The notes under the pieces: generated by a model
Seen by the model: only the letters and a program-made list of their open reading frames with translations
Databases searched by the model: none
What the model was told of the DNA's origin: nothing
Made by a program: the position numbers and the translations under genes
Shown here: positions 37,426 to 46,601 of the stretch, piece after piece
Numbering within the stretch: position 1 is the stretch's first letter
How the letters are laid out: each line of letters starts with the position of its first letter
Assembly: GCA_913020445.1 (NCBI GenBank)
Contig: CAJWAR010000023.1
Span: forward strand, 1-64,000
Direction of reading: 5' to 3'
Origin: an uncultured Rhodospirillaceae bacterium
GTDB lineage: Bacteria; Pseudomonadota; Alphaproteobacteria; Rhodospirillales; UBA2165
Length of the DNA stretch: 64,000 nt

Positions 37426-38595
37426 TTGCCAATACTCAAAGAAATCAATGCCTTACACGAAGAAATGATGGCGTGGCGCCACCAACTTCATGAACATCCG
37501 GAGACTGCTTTTGAGGAAGTTAAAACGGCGGATTTTGTCGCCAATAAGCTTTCTGAGTTTGGTATTGAAGTGAATCGCGGCCTGGCAAAAACCGGCGTAG
37601 TCGGCACATTGAAGAATGGCGATGGCGGAGCGCTCGGCCTCCGGGCCGATATGGATGCGCTCGATATCGAAGAACAAACGGACCTGCCGTTTAAGTCAAA
37701 GATCAAGGGAAAGATGCATGCCTGCGGACATGACGGACACACGACCATGCTGTTGGGGGCGGCTAAATATCTTGCCCAAACCAAACGGTTTAAGGGCACC
37801 ATCCAGTTTATTTTTCAGCCTGCCGAAGAGATGGCCGGCGGCGGCGGCGTTATGGTTGATGAAGGCCTTTTTGAAAAATTTCCGGTCGATTCGATCTACG
37901 GCATGCACAACTGGCCGAATATGGATGCCGGCAAAATCAGTATTCGTCCGAGGCAAGGCATGGCGTCGGCGGCACAATTCGAAATTATTGTGACCGGCGT
38001 TGGCTGTCATGCAGCATCACCTCATCAGGGTATTGATCCGATAGTCGCTGGTGCAGCGATTGTTGAAGCGCTGCAGACGATATCCAGCCGCACGACCAAC
38101 CCGACGGAGGGCATCGTCGTAAGCGTCACCCAGTTTCATGCCGGCGATGCCGATAACGTCATCCCTGATCAGGCGATCTTGAGAGGCACCGCGCGATCTT
38201 TTGCGGTCAATTCTGAGAAAATACTGGAACCGCTTATCCGCCGTGTCGCCGAAGGGGTGGCGAGCGCCCATGGGGCGACAATAGAGTTAACCTATGATCA
38301 TCGCTATCCGGTTCTGGTGAACGAAGAAGCCAGTAGTGATGTTGCCCTGAAAGTCGCCACGGAAGTTGTTGGCCAAGACGCCATTGACGTCGCTTATCCG
38401 CCGACCATGGCATCCGAGGATTTCGCCTTTATGCTTAACAAGGTGCCGGGATGTTTTGTGCGTTTGGGGGCCAAGCTATCTGATGAGACCTCCCATCCGC
38501 TGCATAGTGCGCACTACAAATTTAATGATGATGTATTGCCAATCGGCGCCACTTTTTGGGCGACGTTGGCGGAGACGGTACTAAAACAGAATTAA
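37426..38595 (+). CDS. M20-family amidohydrolase (hippurate/IAA-amino-acid hydrolase-like)
   Basis: A 389-residue dinuclear metal hydrolase from the preferred TTG start, which has AAGG a few bases upstream and gives the usual family length. Metal-site blocks are GLRADMDALDIEEQ, MHACGHDGHTTMLLG and QPAEEMAGGG, and the C-terminal region has ASEDFAFML. The ATG at 37348 would add 26 hydrophobic residues resembling a signal peptide, so a longer exported form cannot be excluded. It would cleave N-acyl amino acids such as hippurate. That is compatible with benzoate supply to the nearby benzoyl-CoA genes, but unproven. Confidence 0.88.
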   Translation: MPILKEINALHEEMMAWRHQLHEHPETAFEEVKTADFVANKLSEFGIEVNRGLAKTGVVGTLKNGDGGALGLRADMDALDIEEQTDLPFKSKIKGKMHACGHDGHTTMLLGAAKYLAQTKRFKGTIQFIFQPAEEMAGGGGVMVDEGLFEKFPVDSIYGMHNWPNMDAGKISIRPRQGMASAAQFEIIVTGVGCHAASPHQGIDPIVAGAAIVEALQTISSRTTNPTEGIVVSVTQFHAGDADNVIPDQAILRGTARSFAVNSEKILEPLIRRVAEGVASAHGATIELTYDHRYPVLVNEEASSDVALKVATEVVGQDAIDVAYPPTMASEDFAFMLNKVPGCFVRLGAKLSDETSHPLHSAHYKFNDDVLPIGATFWATLAETVLKQN

Positions 38596-39545
38596 TAATC
38601 TTGGTCGTCTTCTTCGTAGATATCCGGTTCTGGTGTACTCTTCCGCTCCAATAGGGATTTAAAAAGATCAACCATTTCTTCGATATCTGTCGATTTGCCC
38701 ATGGCGGCATCGGCACCAAGAGCGCTTGCTTTCTCAGCCAATTGCTCGGTCGATAATCCATCATATTCAGGCGCCCAGCTGACCACGCGAATATTGTCCT
38801 TACGTTCACGCATTTTATTAATGGTAACCCCAATCGGAAGGGGGAGGCCTGGAAAATCGGGATCCTTAGCGTCATCCGGATGAAGCTCCGGATCTGTGAA
38901 CTGGTTTTCGATCAAGACTATATGATAGCCGATTTCCTTATAGCTGAGGAAGACATCCCTTAAATCCGAGCCAATAATATGATAGCCCTGGGCGAAATAT
39001 CTCGGCGTCATTTTATCGATTAACAAATCATCCTGGCTGACGACCAAAACATTGAGAGGGCGGTCCATTTCCACCCGCATGGCATCTTTTTCAGCTTTTT
39101 TGATAGACTGGCGCCGTTGTGCTGAGAGGGTGCGTTGGCGGCCTTCTTCGCTGGCAACGCGGCTATCTTTTTGGCGTTTCCTCTCCATCCGGATCAAACG
39201 CAGGCGGCGGCGTTCTTTTTCTTCGTTCCATTCGACCCGGCGAAGCCAGAGATTGAAAACGATGTAAATTAATAAAGCGGGACCAAAGGTCCAGCCTATC
39301 TTGGAGCCCCAATAATTAATATTGTCACGGCCATGCGCCCGCAATATTGCCGACTTACAATTGTAGCGCACCTTGAACGAGCCCCGGCAATCGTCTAATT
39401 GTTCCTGCAGCTGCTCTTCGCGTTGGGATTTACCGTAGTCAAAGGTGCCGAAATCGCCAAATTGATCCACCCCGACACCCAGTATCCACAACAATGTGAA
39501 TATTGTAGAGCCCCATCTAACTGTTTTTTTAGTGGATGGTGTCAT
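38592..39545 (-). CDS. Membrane protein with coiled coil and degenerate receiver domain
   Basis: A 317-residue protein with a helix at about 12-28, a Cys-containing loop and a second helix at about 80-98. A highly basic coiled-coil-like region follows (about 100-160: EWNEEKERRRLRLIRMER). The C-terminal domain (about 165-290) has receiver-fold order: LNVLVVSQDD, then HIVLIENQF at the phospho-acceptor strand where Glu-Asn replaces Asp, then IRVVSW and ADAAMGKS with the receiver Lys. The acceptor Asp thus seems lost. It overlaps the end of the convergent amidohydrolase gene by 4 bp. Function unknown. Confidence 0.65.
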   Translation of the reverse strand: MTPSTKKTVRWGSTIFTLLWILGVGVDQFGDFGTFDYGKSQREEQLQEQLDDCRGSFKVRYNCKSAILRAHGRDNINYWGSKIGWTFGPALLIYIVFNLWLRRVEWNEEKERRRLRLIRMERKRQKDSRVASEEGRQRTLSAQRRQSIKKAEKDAMRVEMDRPLNVLVVSQDDLLIDKMTPRYFAQGYHIIGSDLRDVFLSYKEIGYHIVLIENQFTDPELHPDDAKDPDFPGLPLPIGVTINKMRERKDNIRVVSWAPEYDGLSTEQLAEKASALGADAAMGKSTDIEEMVDLFKSLLERKSTPEPDIYEEDDQDY

Positions 39546-39791
39546 GGTCCTAAACTCTAGTCCTTAAACTGTTCGAGCTATTGATTATATTACAAAATCC
39601 GGGTTGCTTGTAAAAGCTTCCAATACTCTATGCTGCCTTTCAAAACCTTACGAATTTGTAATAAAGCGGAAATATTGCAGCAAGGTTGTGCTGGTTAAGG
39701 TCTCCATTGTCAACTGGTCATAGAATAATCCCTAATGTTTATGGCTAATTTATGCAGAAAATACCTGTTTAAGGTGGATGGAGAGCAGAAA

Positions 39792-41351
39792 ATGCCCGAA
39801 TTAAAGGAATCAATTTTAGTGAATAAAAACAACAAGATCGTTCTTGGTATCGCGGCGACGGCCATCATTGGAACGGTAGCTCTGCTTGGTACCATCGGCG
39901 GCTTGGAGGCCAGTACCGCACTTTCAACAAAAGCACCCGTTAAAGCTGTCAAAAGCGTTGCCGTTCCAGGTTTGCCGGTGAATATCGCTGACGTTGTTGA
40001 GGAAGTTGGCCCGGCGGTTGTCAGTATCGTGGTCACTCAGACCGTCAATACCGGCCCACAGGGTTTCCAATCCAACCCGTTTGAGGAATTCTTTGAAAAG
40101 TTTTTTAACGAGCGCGATATGCGGCGTTTTCGCTCCCCCAATCAAGGACGCCAAAAACAAAAAGCCCCGCAACAGAAGGCAACAGGCGTTGGCTCTGGAT
40201 TTATCATCGATAAAGCGGGCTTTATCGTCACCAATAATCACGTCATCGATAACGCCGATGAAATCAATGTAAAACTCAGCACCGGCAAAGTAATTGAAGC
40301 GAAATTGATCGCCACCGATCCCAAAACGGATTTGGCGCTGCTTAAAGTCGATGTTGATTACAAATTACCCTACGTTAAATTTGGTGCGTCTGAGAACATG
40401 CGGGTCGGTGACTGGATTGTCACCATCGGTAATCCGTTCGGCCTTGGGCAGACCGCAACGACCGGTATCATTTCAGCCCGCCACCGTAATATCGGCGCTG
40501 GCCCCTTCGATGATTTCCTGCAGATCGATGCGCCAATCAATAAAGGCAATTCCGGCGGTCCGGCTTTTAATCTCAAAGGCGAAGTGATCGGCGTTAACAC
40601 GGCCATATTCTCACCCTCCGGCGGCAATGTCGGTATCGGCTTTGCCATTCCTTCCAAGCAAGCCAGGAAGATCATTACTGATTTGCGCGAAAATGGTGCC
40701 GTCGAGCGTGGCTGGCTCGGTGTTCATATTCAAGGTGTTACCAAGGAATTGGCCGCTAGCGTTGGCCTCGAAGAGGCGACGGGTGCTTTGGTTTCCCGCG
40801 TCATGCCTGAAAGCCCGGCGAAGCAAGCAGGCCTCAAACGAGGTGATGTCATTCTCGAAGTGAATGATAAAGAAGTTGCCAAATTGCGCGACCTGCCGCG
40901 TCTGGTGGCCAACCTCGAAGTAAATGAAAAGGCTGAGTTTACGGTGTGGCGCGATGGTAAAGAAATCTCTCTCGACGCTAAAATCGGTAAAGCACCGGCT
41001 GCCGAAAAGCTCGCTAAGCTTAACTTAGATGAACAAGAAAACTCGAACCCTCAATCGGTTAGTGGCATGAAGCTGGCCACACTCGACGATCGCACCCGAA
41101 AATCCCTTGGCATAGAAGGGGCCGAAGGTGGTGTCGTCATAACCGATATCTTGCCCAGCAGCGCGGCGGCTGCAACCGGGCTTCATCAGGGCGATGTCAT
41201 ATTGTCAGTGGGAAACAAATCTGTCTCCAAACCCACCGATGTCGCTCGATCGATTGATGAGGCCAAAAAAAGCAATCGCCGCGCTGTCCTCCTTCTGGTG
41301 ATGCGGGGCGCCAATGAACGCTTTGTCGCGCTGCCGCTCAAGAAGACCTAG
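39792..41351 (+). CDS. degP: Do/DegP-like periplasmic serine protease
   Basis: A 519-residue protease from the ATG at 39792, which has GGAG eight bases upstream; the longer frame from 39735 lacks such a site. An N-terminal hydrophobic segment (about residues 15-37) anchors or exports it. The triad is readable as His in VTNNHVID, Asp in TDLALLKV and Ser in NKGNSGGPAFN. Two PDZ domains follow (VMPESPAKQAGLKRGDVIL; LPSSAAAATGLHQGDVIL). It acts in envelope protein quality control. The downstream two-component pair probably responds to the same stress. Confidence 0.94.
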   Translation: MPELKESILVNKNNKIVLGIAATAIIGTVALLGTIGGLEASTALSTKAPVKAVKSVAVPGLPVNIADVVEEVGPAVVSIVVTQTVNTGPQGFQSNPFEEFFEKFFNERDMRRFRSPNQGRQKQKAPQQKATGVGSGFIIDKAGFIVTNNHVIDNADEINVKLSTGKVIEAKLIATDPKTDLALLKVDVDYKLPYVKFGASENMRVGDWIVTIGNPFGLGQTATTGIISARHRNIGAGPFDDFLQIDAPINKGNSGGPAFNLKGEVIGVNTAIFSPSGGNVGIGFAIPSKQARKIITDLRENGAVERGWLGVHIQGVTKELAASVGLEEATGALVSRVMPESPAKQAGLKRGDVILEVNDKEVAKLRDLPRLVANLEVNEKAEFTVWRDGKEISLDAKIGKAPAAEKLAKLNLDEQENSNPQSVSGMKLATLDDRTRKSLGIEGAEGGVVITDILPSSAAAATGLHQGDVILSVGNKSVSKPTDVARSIDEAKKSNRRAVLLLVMRGANERFVALPLKKT

Positions 41352-41385
41352 GCGAGAATTAAATAAATTAATGCCTACGGGAAAG

Positions 41386-41430
41386 GGACGTCTCAGCGCC
41401 TAGATAGGGCTGAGGCGTCCTTTGATATTT
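41386..41430 (+). terminator. Hairpin terminator after the protease gene
   Basis: The arms at 41386-41397 and 41409-41420 pair at 11 of 12 positions across an 11-base loop and are followed by a T-rich stretch. It separates the protease gene from the two-component genes. Confidence 0.75.
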
Positions 41431-41480
41431 CAAAATCCGCATGATCGGTTAAGGTGGGTAGTGAAACGGAATATGACACC

Positions 41481-42158
41481 ATGCGCATTTTAGTCATCGA
41501 AGATGATAAAGAAGCCGCCGGCTATATGCTGAAGGGCTTGGGCGAAAGCGGCCATGTCGCCGATCATGCGACCGATGGCGAAGACGGCTTAGCGATGGCG
41601 AGCGACGGCGGTTATGATGTGTTGATCGTTGATCGCATGCTGCCCAAGCTCGATGGTCTCACCGTCGTTGAAAGATTGCGCGCCGAGGGGCATCAGGAAC
41701 CTATTCTATTTCTAAGCGCGCTCGGTGATGTTGATGACCGGGTCAAAGGCCTCAAAGCCGGCGGTGACGATTATCTCGTTAAACCTTATGCCTTCACCGA
41801 GTTGCTGGCTCGGATTGAAGCTTTGGTTCGCCGCCGTAACCCAGCCGAAGTTGAAACAAGCTTCAAAGTTGCTGATCTCGAAGTCGATCTGTTGTCGCGT
41901 CGCGTGACACGCGGTGGCACGGAAATCCAGCTCCAGCCCCGCGAGTTTCGTCTGCTCGAATATTTGATGCGCCATGCCGGGCAAATCGTTACCCGCACAA
42001 TGCTGCTGGAAAATGTCTGGGATTATCATTTCGATCCGCAGACCAACGTCATCGATGTCCATATCAGCCGCCTTCGTACCAAAATTGATAAGGGTTTCGA
42101 CACCGCGCTTTTGCAAACTGTGCGTGGTGCCGGATATTGTCTCCGTGAACCTGGCTAG
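41481..42158 (+). CDS. OmpR/PhoB-family response regulator
   Basis: A 225-residue regulator from the ATG at 41481; a GTG at 41454 would add nine residues ahead of the standard MRILVIEDD start. The receiver has the acidic pair EDD, the acceptor Asp in VLIVDRMLPKLDG and the Lys in GDDYLVKPYA. The C-terminal winged helix has LQPREFRLLEYLMRHAG and VIDVHISRLRTKID. It is followed directly by its kinase. Envelope-stress control of the upstream protease is the likely role, by analogy with other protease-linked pairs in alphaproteobacteria. Confidence 0.93.
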   Translation: MRILVIEDDKEAAGYMLKGLGESGHVADHATDGEDGLAMASDGGYDVLIVDRMLPKLDGLTVVERLRAEGHQEPILFLSALGDVDDRVKGLKAGGDDYLVKPYAFTELLARIEALVRRRNPAEVETSFKVADLEVDLLSRRVTRGGTEIQLQPREFRLLEYLMRHAGQIVTRTMLLENVWDYHFDPQTNVIDVHISRLRTKIDKGFDTALLQTVRGAGYCLREPG

Positions 42159-42162
42159 AACC

Positions 42163-43527
42163 ATGCACACCACCGCCTTTCGGATGGCGCTGATTTACTT
42201 GGTGCTGTTCGGCGTTTCGGTGTTTGTTTTGCTGGGCTTTATTTATTGGTGGACAGCGGGCATCACGGCCATTCAGACCGATGATACGATCGATGCAGAA
42301 ATAACCGGACTGTCGGAACAATACCGGGCAGGTGGCGTCACTGGCCTGGCGACAATAGTCCGCGAGCGCTCCCGTAACGAACGTCAAAGCCTCTATCTCT
42401 TGATCAACCCAAGACGAACAGCGCTGGCGGGGAATCTTAATGGCTGGCCGGATGTCACGACCCAAGAAGGCGGCTGGCTCGACTTCCCGTATCAGCGTCC
42501 TATCGGCGGCAAGGTTGAGACCCATCAGGCGCGTGGCCGGCATCTATTGTTAGGGCAGGGCTACCAGCTTCTGGTCGGGCGCGATACCCATGAGAGACTG
42601 CGCATCGAAAAAATTATGCGCCGTTCGCTAACCTGGGCGGTGGTGCTGACATTGGGGCTGGGACTGATCGGCGGCCTGATGATGAGCCGCAATTTCCTCC
42701 GCCGCATTGAGGCGATTAACCGCACCAGCCGCGACATCATGGCAGGGGATTTGCATCAGCGCGTCCCGGTCTCTGGTGGCGGCGATGAGCTGGACCGGCT
42801 GGCGGATAACCTCAACGATATGCTGGAGCAAATTGAACGCCTGGTCCTCGGCATGCGGCAGGTGACCGAAAACATCGCCCATGATTTGCGCTCACCTTTG
42901 AACCGTTTGCGCAGCCGTCTTGAAGTGACCTTAATGGGCGAGGCGTCGGAAAATGATTATCGCGACGCCCTGCAGCAAACCATTGATGAAGCATCCGATC
43001 TTTTAGATACCTTTAATGCGCTGCTAAATATTGCCCAAGCGGAATCAGGTCAACTTGAAGCAGATTCGAAAGACTTTAATCTCTCTGCCCTGGTTCGTAA
43101 TTTGGCCGAACTTTATGAGCCGGTTGCCGAAGAAAAATCAATGACGCTGACCAGCGATGTCGCGCCGGGGATTACCGTTTATGGCAACAAACATCTAATG
43201 TCCCAGGCCTTGGCCAATTTGTTGGATAATGCAGTGAAGTATACGCCTGAAGGCGGCAACCTTACTTTTATCTTGCGCAATTCAAACAACCGGCCGGAAC
43301 TCATTGTTGCCGATAGCGGGCCGGGCATATCTGCCGAAGACCGCGAGCGCGTGCTCGATCGGTTTGTTCGTTTGGAAGCCAGCCGCGCCTCGCCTGGCAG
43401 TGGTTTGGGATTAAGTCTTGTGCGCGCCGTCGCGCAATTGCATTGTGCCGATATCGAGCTCGATGACAATCTGCCGGGTTTAAAGGTTGTTTTGCGCTTT
43501 GAAGAGCAGGAAATGCAACAAGCTTAA
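42163..43527 (+). CDS. Two-component sensor histidine kinase (HAMP)
   Basis: A 454-residue kinase from the ATG at 42163; an in-frame GTG at 42145 overlapping the regulator gene is an alternative. Two helices (about 8-32 and 150-172) flank a periplasmic domain of about 115 residues. A HAMP domain, HisKA with NIAHDLRSPLNRLRSRLEV and HATPase boxes follow (ANLLDNAVKYTPEGG, VADSGPGIS, GSGLGLSLVRA). It is the cognate kinase of the regulator encoded immediately upstream. All catalytic blocks look intact. Confidence 0.92.
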   Translation: MHTTAFRMALIYLVLFGVSVFVLLGFIYWWTAGITAIQTDDTIDAEITGLSEQYRAGGVTGLATIVRERSRNERQSLYLLINPRRTALAGNLNGWPDVTTQEGGWLDFPYQRPIGGKVETHQARGRHLLLGQGYQLLVGRDTHERLRIEKIMRRSLTWAVVLTLGLGLIGGLMMSRNFLRRIEAINRTSRDIMAGDLHQRVPVSGGGDELDRLADNLNDMLEQIERLVLGMRQVTENIAHDLRSPLNRLRSRLEVTLMGEASENDYRDALQQTIDEASDLLDTFNALLNIAQAESGQLEADSKDFNLSALVRNLAELYEPVAEEKSMTLTSDVAPGITVYGNKHLMSQALANLLDNAVKYTPEGGNLTFILRNSNNRPELIVADSGPGISAEDRERVLDRFVRLEASRASPGSGLGLSLVRAVAQLHCADIELDDNLPGLKVVLRFEEQEMQQA

Positions 43528-43539
43528 GTAATTAATTCC

Positions 43540-44457
43540 ATGACTGAAGACATTAAATTTAACCGAAAATTTGAGTGTGAATATGGCGTGATGGTTGAAG
43601 TCACGCCGCTGATCCGGCGCATCGTTGCCAACAACCCCGGCCCCTATACGTTCATGGGCACCGGCACGTATGTCGTCGGACGGGGCAAGGTCGCCGTCAT
43701 CGATCCGGGGCCCGCCTATCCTGAGCATGTCGATGCGTTGCTGGCTGGCCTTGAGGGCGAAGAGATTACCCATCAACTTATCACCCACACCCATGTTGAT
43801 CACTCACCGGCGGCCGAGCTGGTCAAGCAACGCACCGGAGCAAAGACTTATGGATTTGGTCCGCATGGTGCCGGGAAGTATGAGAAAGATGCAGTGGTCG
43901 AGGCGGGCGGCGATAAAGACTTTGTGCCCGATGTTATTCTCAAAGACAGCGATGTGGTCGAAGGGCCAGGAGGGGATAATAACTGGACTTTGGATTGCGT
44001 TCATACCCCCGGCCATACTTCCAACCATCTTTGTTATCATTTGCGCGAAGAGAACGCGCTCTTTCCCGGCGATCATGTGATGGGCTGGTCGACCACTGTG
44101 GTCTCACCACCGGATGGCGATATGGCGGATTACATGGCGAGCCTGCGGATGCTGGCTGAGCGCAGTGACGCGATCTATTACCCGACCCATGGCGGGCCGA
44201 TTAAGCGCCCGCAAAGATATGTCCGCGGCATTTTAGTCCACCGCAAACAACGGGAAAGTCAGATTCTGGAATGCCTCGATCAAGGTGTCACAAATATTTC
44301 GGCGATGGTCGACCGCATGTATCAGGATCTCGACCCCAGGCTTACGGGTGCTGCCGGGCATTCGGTTTTCTCGCATATTATTGATCTCGCTGAGCGTGGT
44401 ATTATCGCATCTGATGGTGAAATTTCGCTGGCAGCGGAATACCAAAAGTCCAGATAA
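43540..44457 (+). CDS. MBL-fold metallo-hydrolase (LACTB2-like)
   Basis: A 305-residue hydrolase 12 bp after the kinase gene. The metal-binding core THTHVDHSPAAE lies near residue 88, followed by VHTPGHTSNHLCY, FPGDHVMGWST and YYPTHGGP. A C-terminal winged-helix-like tail (about 225-300) is typical of the LACTB2 subgroup. It is probably cytoplasmic. The substrate is unknown; roles in thioester or nucleic-acid hydrolysis are known in relatives. Confidence 0.85.
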   Translation: MTEDIKFNRKFECEYGVMVEVTPLIRRIVANNPGPYTFMGTGTYVVGRGKVAVIDPGPAYPEHVDALLAGLEGEEITHQLITHTHVDHSPAAELVKQRTGAKTYGFGPHGAGKYEKDAVVEAGGDKDFVPDVILKDSDVVEGPGGDNNWTLDCVHTPGHTSNHLCYHLREENALFPGDHVMGWSTTVVSPPDGDMADYMASLRMLAERSDAIYYPTHGGPIKRPQRYVRGILVHRKQRESQILECLDQGVTNISAMVDRMYQDLDPRLTGAAGHSVFSHIIDLAERGIIASDGEISLAAEYQKSR

Positions 44458-44463
44458 GACAGC

Positions 44464-44706
44464 TTATTCGACCTGAGCCCGGCGCTTTAATATCCAGGCC
44501 GTCACTTCACCGATAAAAATAATTGCCACCATCACCCAAAGAAGTCTCAAATTATACTGGGCGATCTCGTGCGGCAGGTTCTCGCAGGCAAACTTCGTCG
44601 CCTCCAACTCGCAGCTGAAATGATCGACGCTGCCGACGATCAGGAACACCCAGGTGAGGCGCATAAAAACCTTATTAAATTTTTGCAGCTTTTCCAGCAT
44701 GGTCAC
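44464..44706 (-). CDS. Small membrane protein, unknown
   Basis: An 80-residue protein with two hydrophobic segments (about residues 16-30 and 52-70) and two cysteines between them (SCELEATKFACENL). I do not recognise the family. It overlaps the upstream small membrane protein gene by 1 bp, so the two are likely co-translated. A second in-frame Met lies at codon 3. Confidence 0.55.
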   Translation of the reverse strand: MTMLEKLQKFNKVFMRLTWVFLIVGSVDHFSCELEATKFACENLPHEIAQYNLRLLWVMVAIIFIGEVTAWILKRRAQVE

Positions 44707-45071
44707 TATTTGCTCAAATAAGCCTGGTATTTATCAAAGTCAAAAATCACATCGCCGATCAGGAATCCGATCTCAATTACAATCAAATAGAAAATGGTTT
44801 TGATCAGCACTTTCGGGCCATAAGTCAGCGCTTTCAGCCGGTCGCCCTTGGGGCCGTTAATGACGAATATCTGCAAGGCCCAAAACAGCAGGCCGATGAT
44901 GATGCCGCGGATGGCAAACTCGAAATGCAGGTAGCCGGTCATCTCGATGCGGCCCATCACCTGCAGGTAATAGCCATAGCCGATGCCGAGCAGCCCGGCG
45001 CCCAAGGACATCCGGATATAGAGCCCAACCTTCGCCCGCATATTTGCCGATAAAGCCCTGAATAATTCCAT
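44706..45071 (-). CDS. Small membrane protein resembling the membrane anchor of class III cyclases
   Basis: A 121-residue protein with four hydrophobic helices. The pattern AIRGIIIGLLFWALQIFVI followed by a short linker and VLIKTIFYLIVIEIGFLIGD recalls the N-terminal membrane domain of alphaproteobacterial adenylate cyclases. No cyclase domain follows, as the frame ends and another small membrane protein begins. It could be a truncated cyclase or an independent small protein. The similarity is recalled, not computed. Confidence 0.5.
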   Translation of the reverse strand: MELFRALSANMRAKVGLYIRMSLGAGLLGIGYGYYLQVMGRIEMTGYLHFEFAIRGIIIGLLFWALQIFVINGPKGDRLKALTYGPKVLIKTIFYLIVIEIGFLIGDVIFDFDKYQAYLSK

Positions 45072-45129
45072 GGTGTATTCTTAAAGTTTATCTCTTAAGC
45101 CACAACTAAAATCTGTGTGAAGGAGGAGG

Positions 45130-45314
45130 GGGGACATCTTCTTGGCACGCACCGTCGACCTGTACATCGGTCGCCTAAGGTGTCCCCACTTGCGGTGTTG
45201 AAGTAGTTTAATTCACCACGAAGGGCACAAAGAGCACAGAGGAATAATAAAATACCGTCACCCCGGACTAAATACCAAATACCGTCATGCGCGGACTTGA
45301 TCCGCGTATCCATC
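45130..45314. repeat. Left copy of a ~185-bp inverted repeat
   Basis: This block is an inverted copy of 46602-46786. Shared text includes GGGGACATCTTCTTGGCAC, TCGCCTAAGGTGTCCCC, GTTGAAGTAGTT and GTCATGCGCGG with CGCGTATCCAT. Its first 57 bp are bounded by GGGGACA and TGTCCCC. The pair brackets the pentapeptide-repeat gene. It is non-coding and looks like a dispersed intergenic repeat. Confidence 0.8.
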
Positions 45315-45354
45315 TTTTATCGATCTCAAAATCCAAATGTTTCATTTTACTAAG

Positions 45355-45460
45355 CCCCCCACCTTAATCCTCCCCCTCGGTGGGGGGAGGAAAATTTTGT
45401 TGAAACAAACTGCGTACCTTCACCCTCCCCCTTGATGGGGGAGGGAGGGGTGGGGGTGCG
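45355..45460. repeat. C/G-rich paired dyads (dispersed intergenic repeat)
   Basis: Two hairpin-like dyads lie close together: TCCTCCCCCTCGGTGGGGGGAGGA-type at about 45370-45393 and CCCTCCCCCTTGATGGGGGAGGG-type at about 45424-45447. Such CCCTCCCCC/GGGGGAGGG cassettes are common MITE-like intergenic repeats in alphaproteobacteria. Apparent ORFs across it are composition artefacts. Confidence 0.6.
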
Positions 45461-45513
45461 AATAATTACCAAGTTTATTACACAAATTTCGCCGGTGCTG
45501 ATAAGTTGTGCAG

Positions 45514-46578
45514 ATGGCAAAGAATACACCATTGGAAAATACAATTTTGGCGGCCTTGGCTGTTCCGCCCGTCCTCCTAATTTTAATTCCGATATTGGTT
45601 CTGTTATTTGGCGACTTTTTTTCGTGGGAATATTGGAATGTTGGTGACAAAACGACCGCCACCCGTAGCGAAGTACTCCGCAATGTCGGCCTGTTGATAG
45701 TTGGTATTGTTGGCTTAGGCTTTGGAGTTTGGCGATCTTATACTGCCTACCAACAGACAGAGGCGGCAAAGAAACAAGCAGATGTTGCGTTAAAACAGGC
45801 AGGTATTGCCGAACGCGGTCATTTTACGGAGCGATTTACAAAGGCAATTGAGCAATTGGGCAGTGAAAGCAATCCGATCAGATTAGGGGGGATTTATGCT
45901 CTTTGGCGACTCGCTCAAGATGATCCGGAAAATAACGTTGTGGCTGTTATGGATATCTTTTGTGCATATGTTAGGAATTTGCCATATCAGTCCTCGGCTT
46001 CTGAAACGCAGGCAGATGAGGAAGTTTCTATTGAAATTATATCGCCGGATGTGCAAACGATTTTAAATCTATTACTAGATTCCAACGCCTTATACGGCAC
46101 GATCATTCCAGATAATTACATGTACAATTTTTCCGGGGCCAACTTCGGTAAAGCGGATTTTTTTAGCGCTGATTTCGAAGACGCTTACCTCTTTAGGACA
46201 AACCTTAGCCGGGCCAAGATGATGAGTGCAAATTTCCACGACACCTACATTTATGAGGCCAATCTCAGCAACTCCGATTTAAGCGATGCTATTCTTTTAA
46301 ATGCCGACCTTGTCAAAGCCGATCTCAGTGGGGCTGATCTTAGTAGAGCTGATCTAAGCCAGGCTGATCTTAGTGAGGCCGATCTCAGTGGGGCTGATCT
46401 CAATGGGGCTGATCTTAGTGGGACCGATTTTGAAGAATCTAAAAACCTAACACAACTGCAATTGGACAGTGCGTGTCTATCCGATTTGGAGGATCCCCCA
46501 ATAAATTTGCCTGATGGACTAAATCCTCCAACCAACTTAATTGAAGTTCCTGACGATGATGATGAAATTCCGTTTTAG
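45514..46578 (+). CDS. Membrane-anchored pentapeptide-repeat protein
   Basis: A 354-residue protein (ATG at 45514; a GTG two codons earlier is possible). Two N-terminal helices (about 10-32 and 58-74) precede a helical linker (AAKKQADVALKQAG) and a soluble stretch with RFTKAIEQLGSESNPIRLGG. From about residue 205 comes a run of A(D/N)LSx pentapeptides, strictest at about 265-310, which should form a right-handed quadrilateral beta-helix. The architecture is a known but unassigned family. The gene lies inside a pair of long inverted repeats. Function unknown. Confidence 0.82.
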   Translation: MAKNTPLENTILAALAVPPVLLILIPILVLLFGDFFSWEYWNVGDKTTATRSEVLRNVGLLIVGIVGLGFGVWRSYTAYQQTEAAKKQADVALKQAGIAERGHFTERFTKAIEQLGSESNPIRLGGIYALWRLAQDDPENNVVAVMDIFCAYVRNLPYQSSASETQADEEVSIEIISPDVQTILNLLLDSNALYGTIIPDNYMYNFSGANFGKADFFSADFEDAYLFRTNLSRAKMMSANFHDTYIYEANLSNSDLSDAILLNADLVKADLSGADLSRADLSQADLSEADLSGADLNGADLSGTDFEESKNLTQLQLDSACLSDLEDPPINLPDGLNPPTNLIEVPDDDDEIPF

Positions 46579-46601
46579 TTTCGTTTCGGCGGTCGCTCAA
46601 A

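Noticed and set aside
45095-45769. Reverse frames across the repeats near 45.1-45.7 kb
   Set aside because: They span intergenic repeats and the antisense of the pentapeptide gene start; no coding signal.
46310-46430. Short, regularly spaced DNA repeats (GATCTCAGTGGGGCTGAT-like) that could suggest a CRISPR or minisatellite
   Set aside because: Period of 15 bp in frame with A-D-L-S-x repeats; it is the coding pattern of the pentapeptide protein. The antisense serine/leucine-rich frame at 46251-46535 is its shadow.
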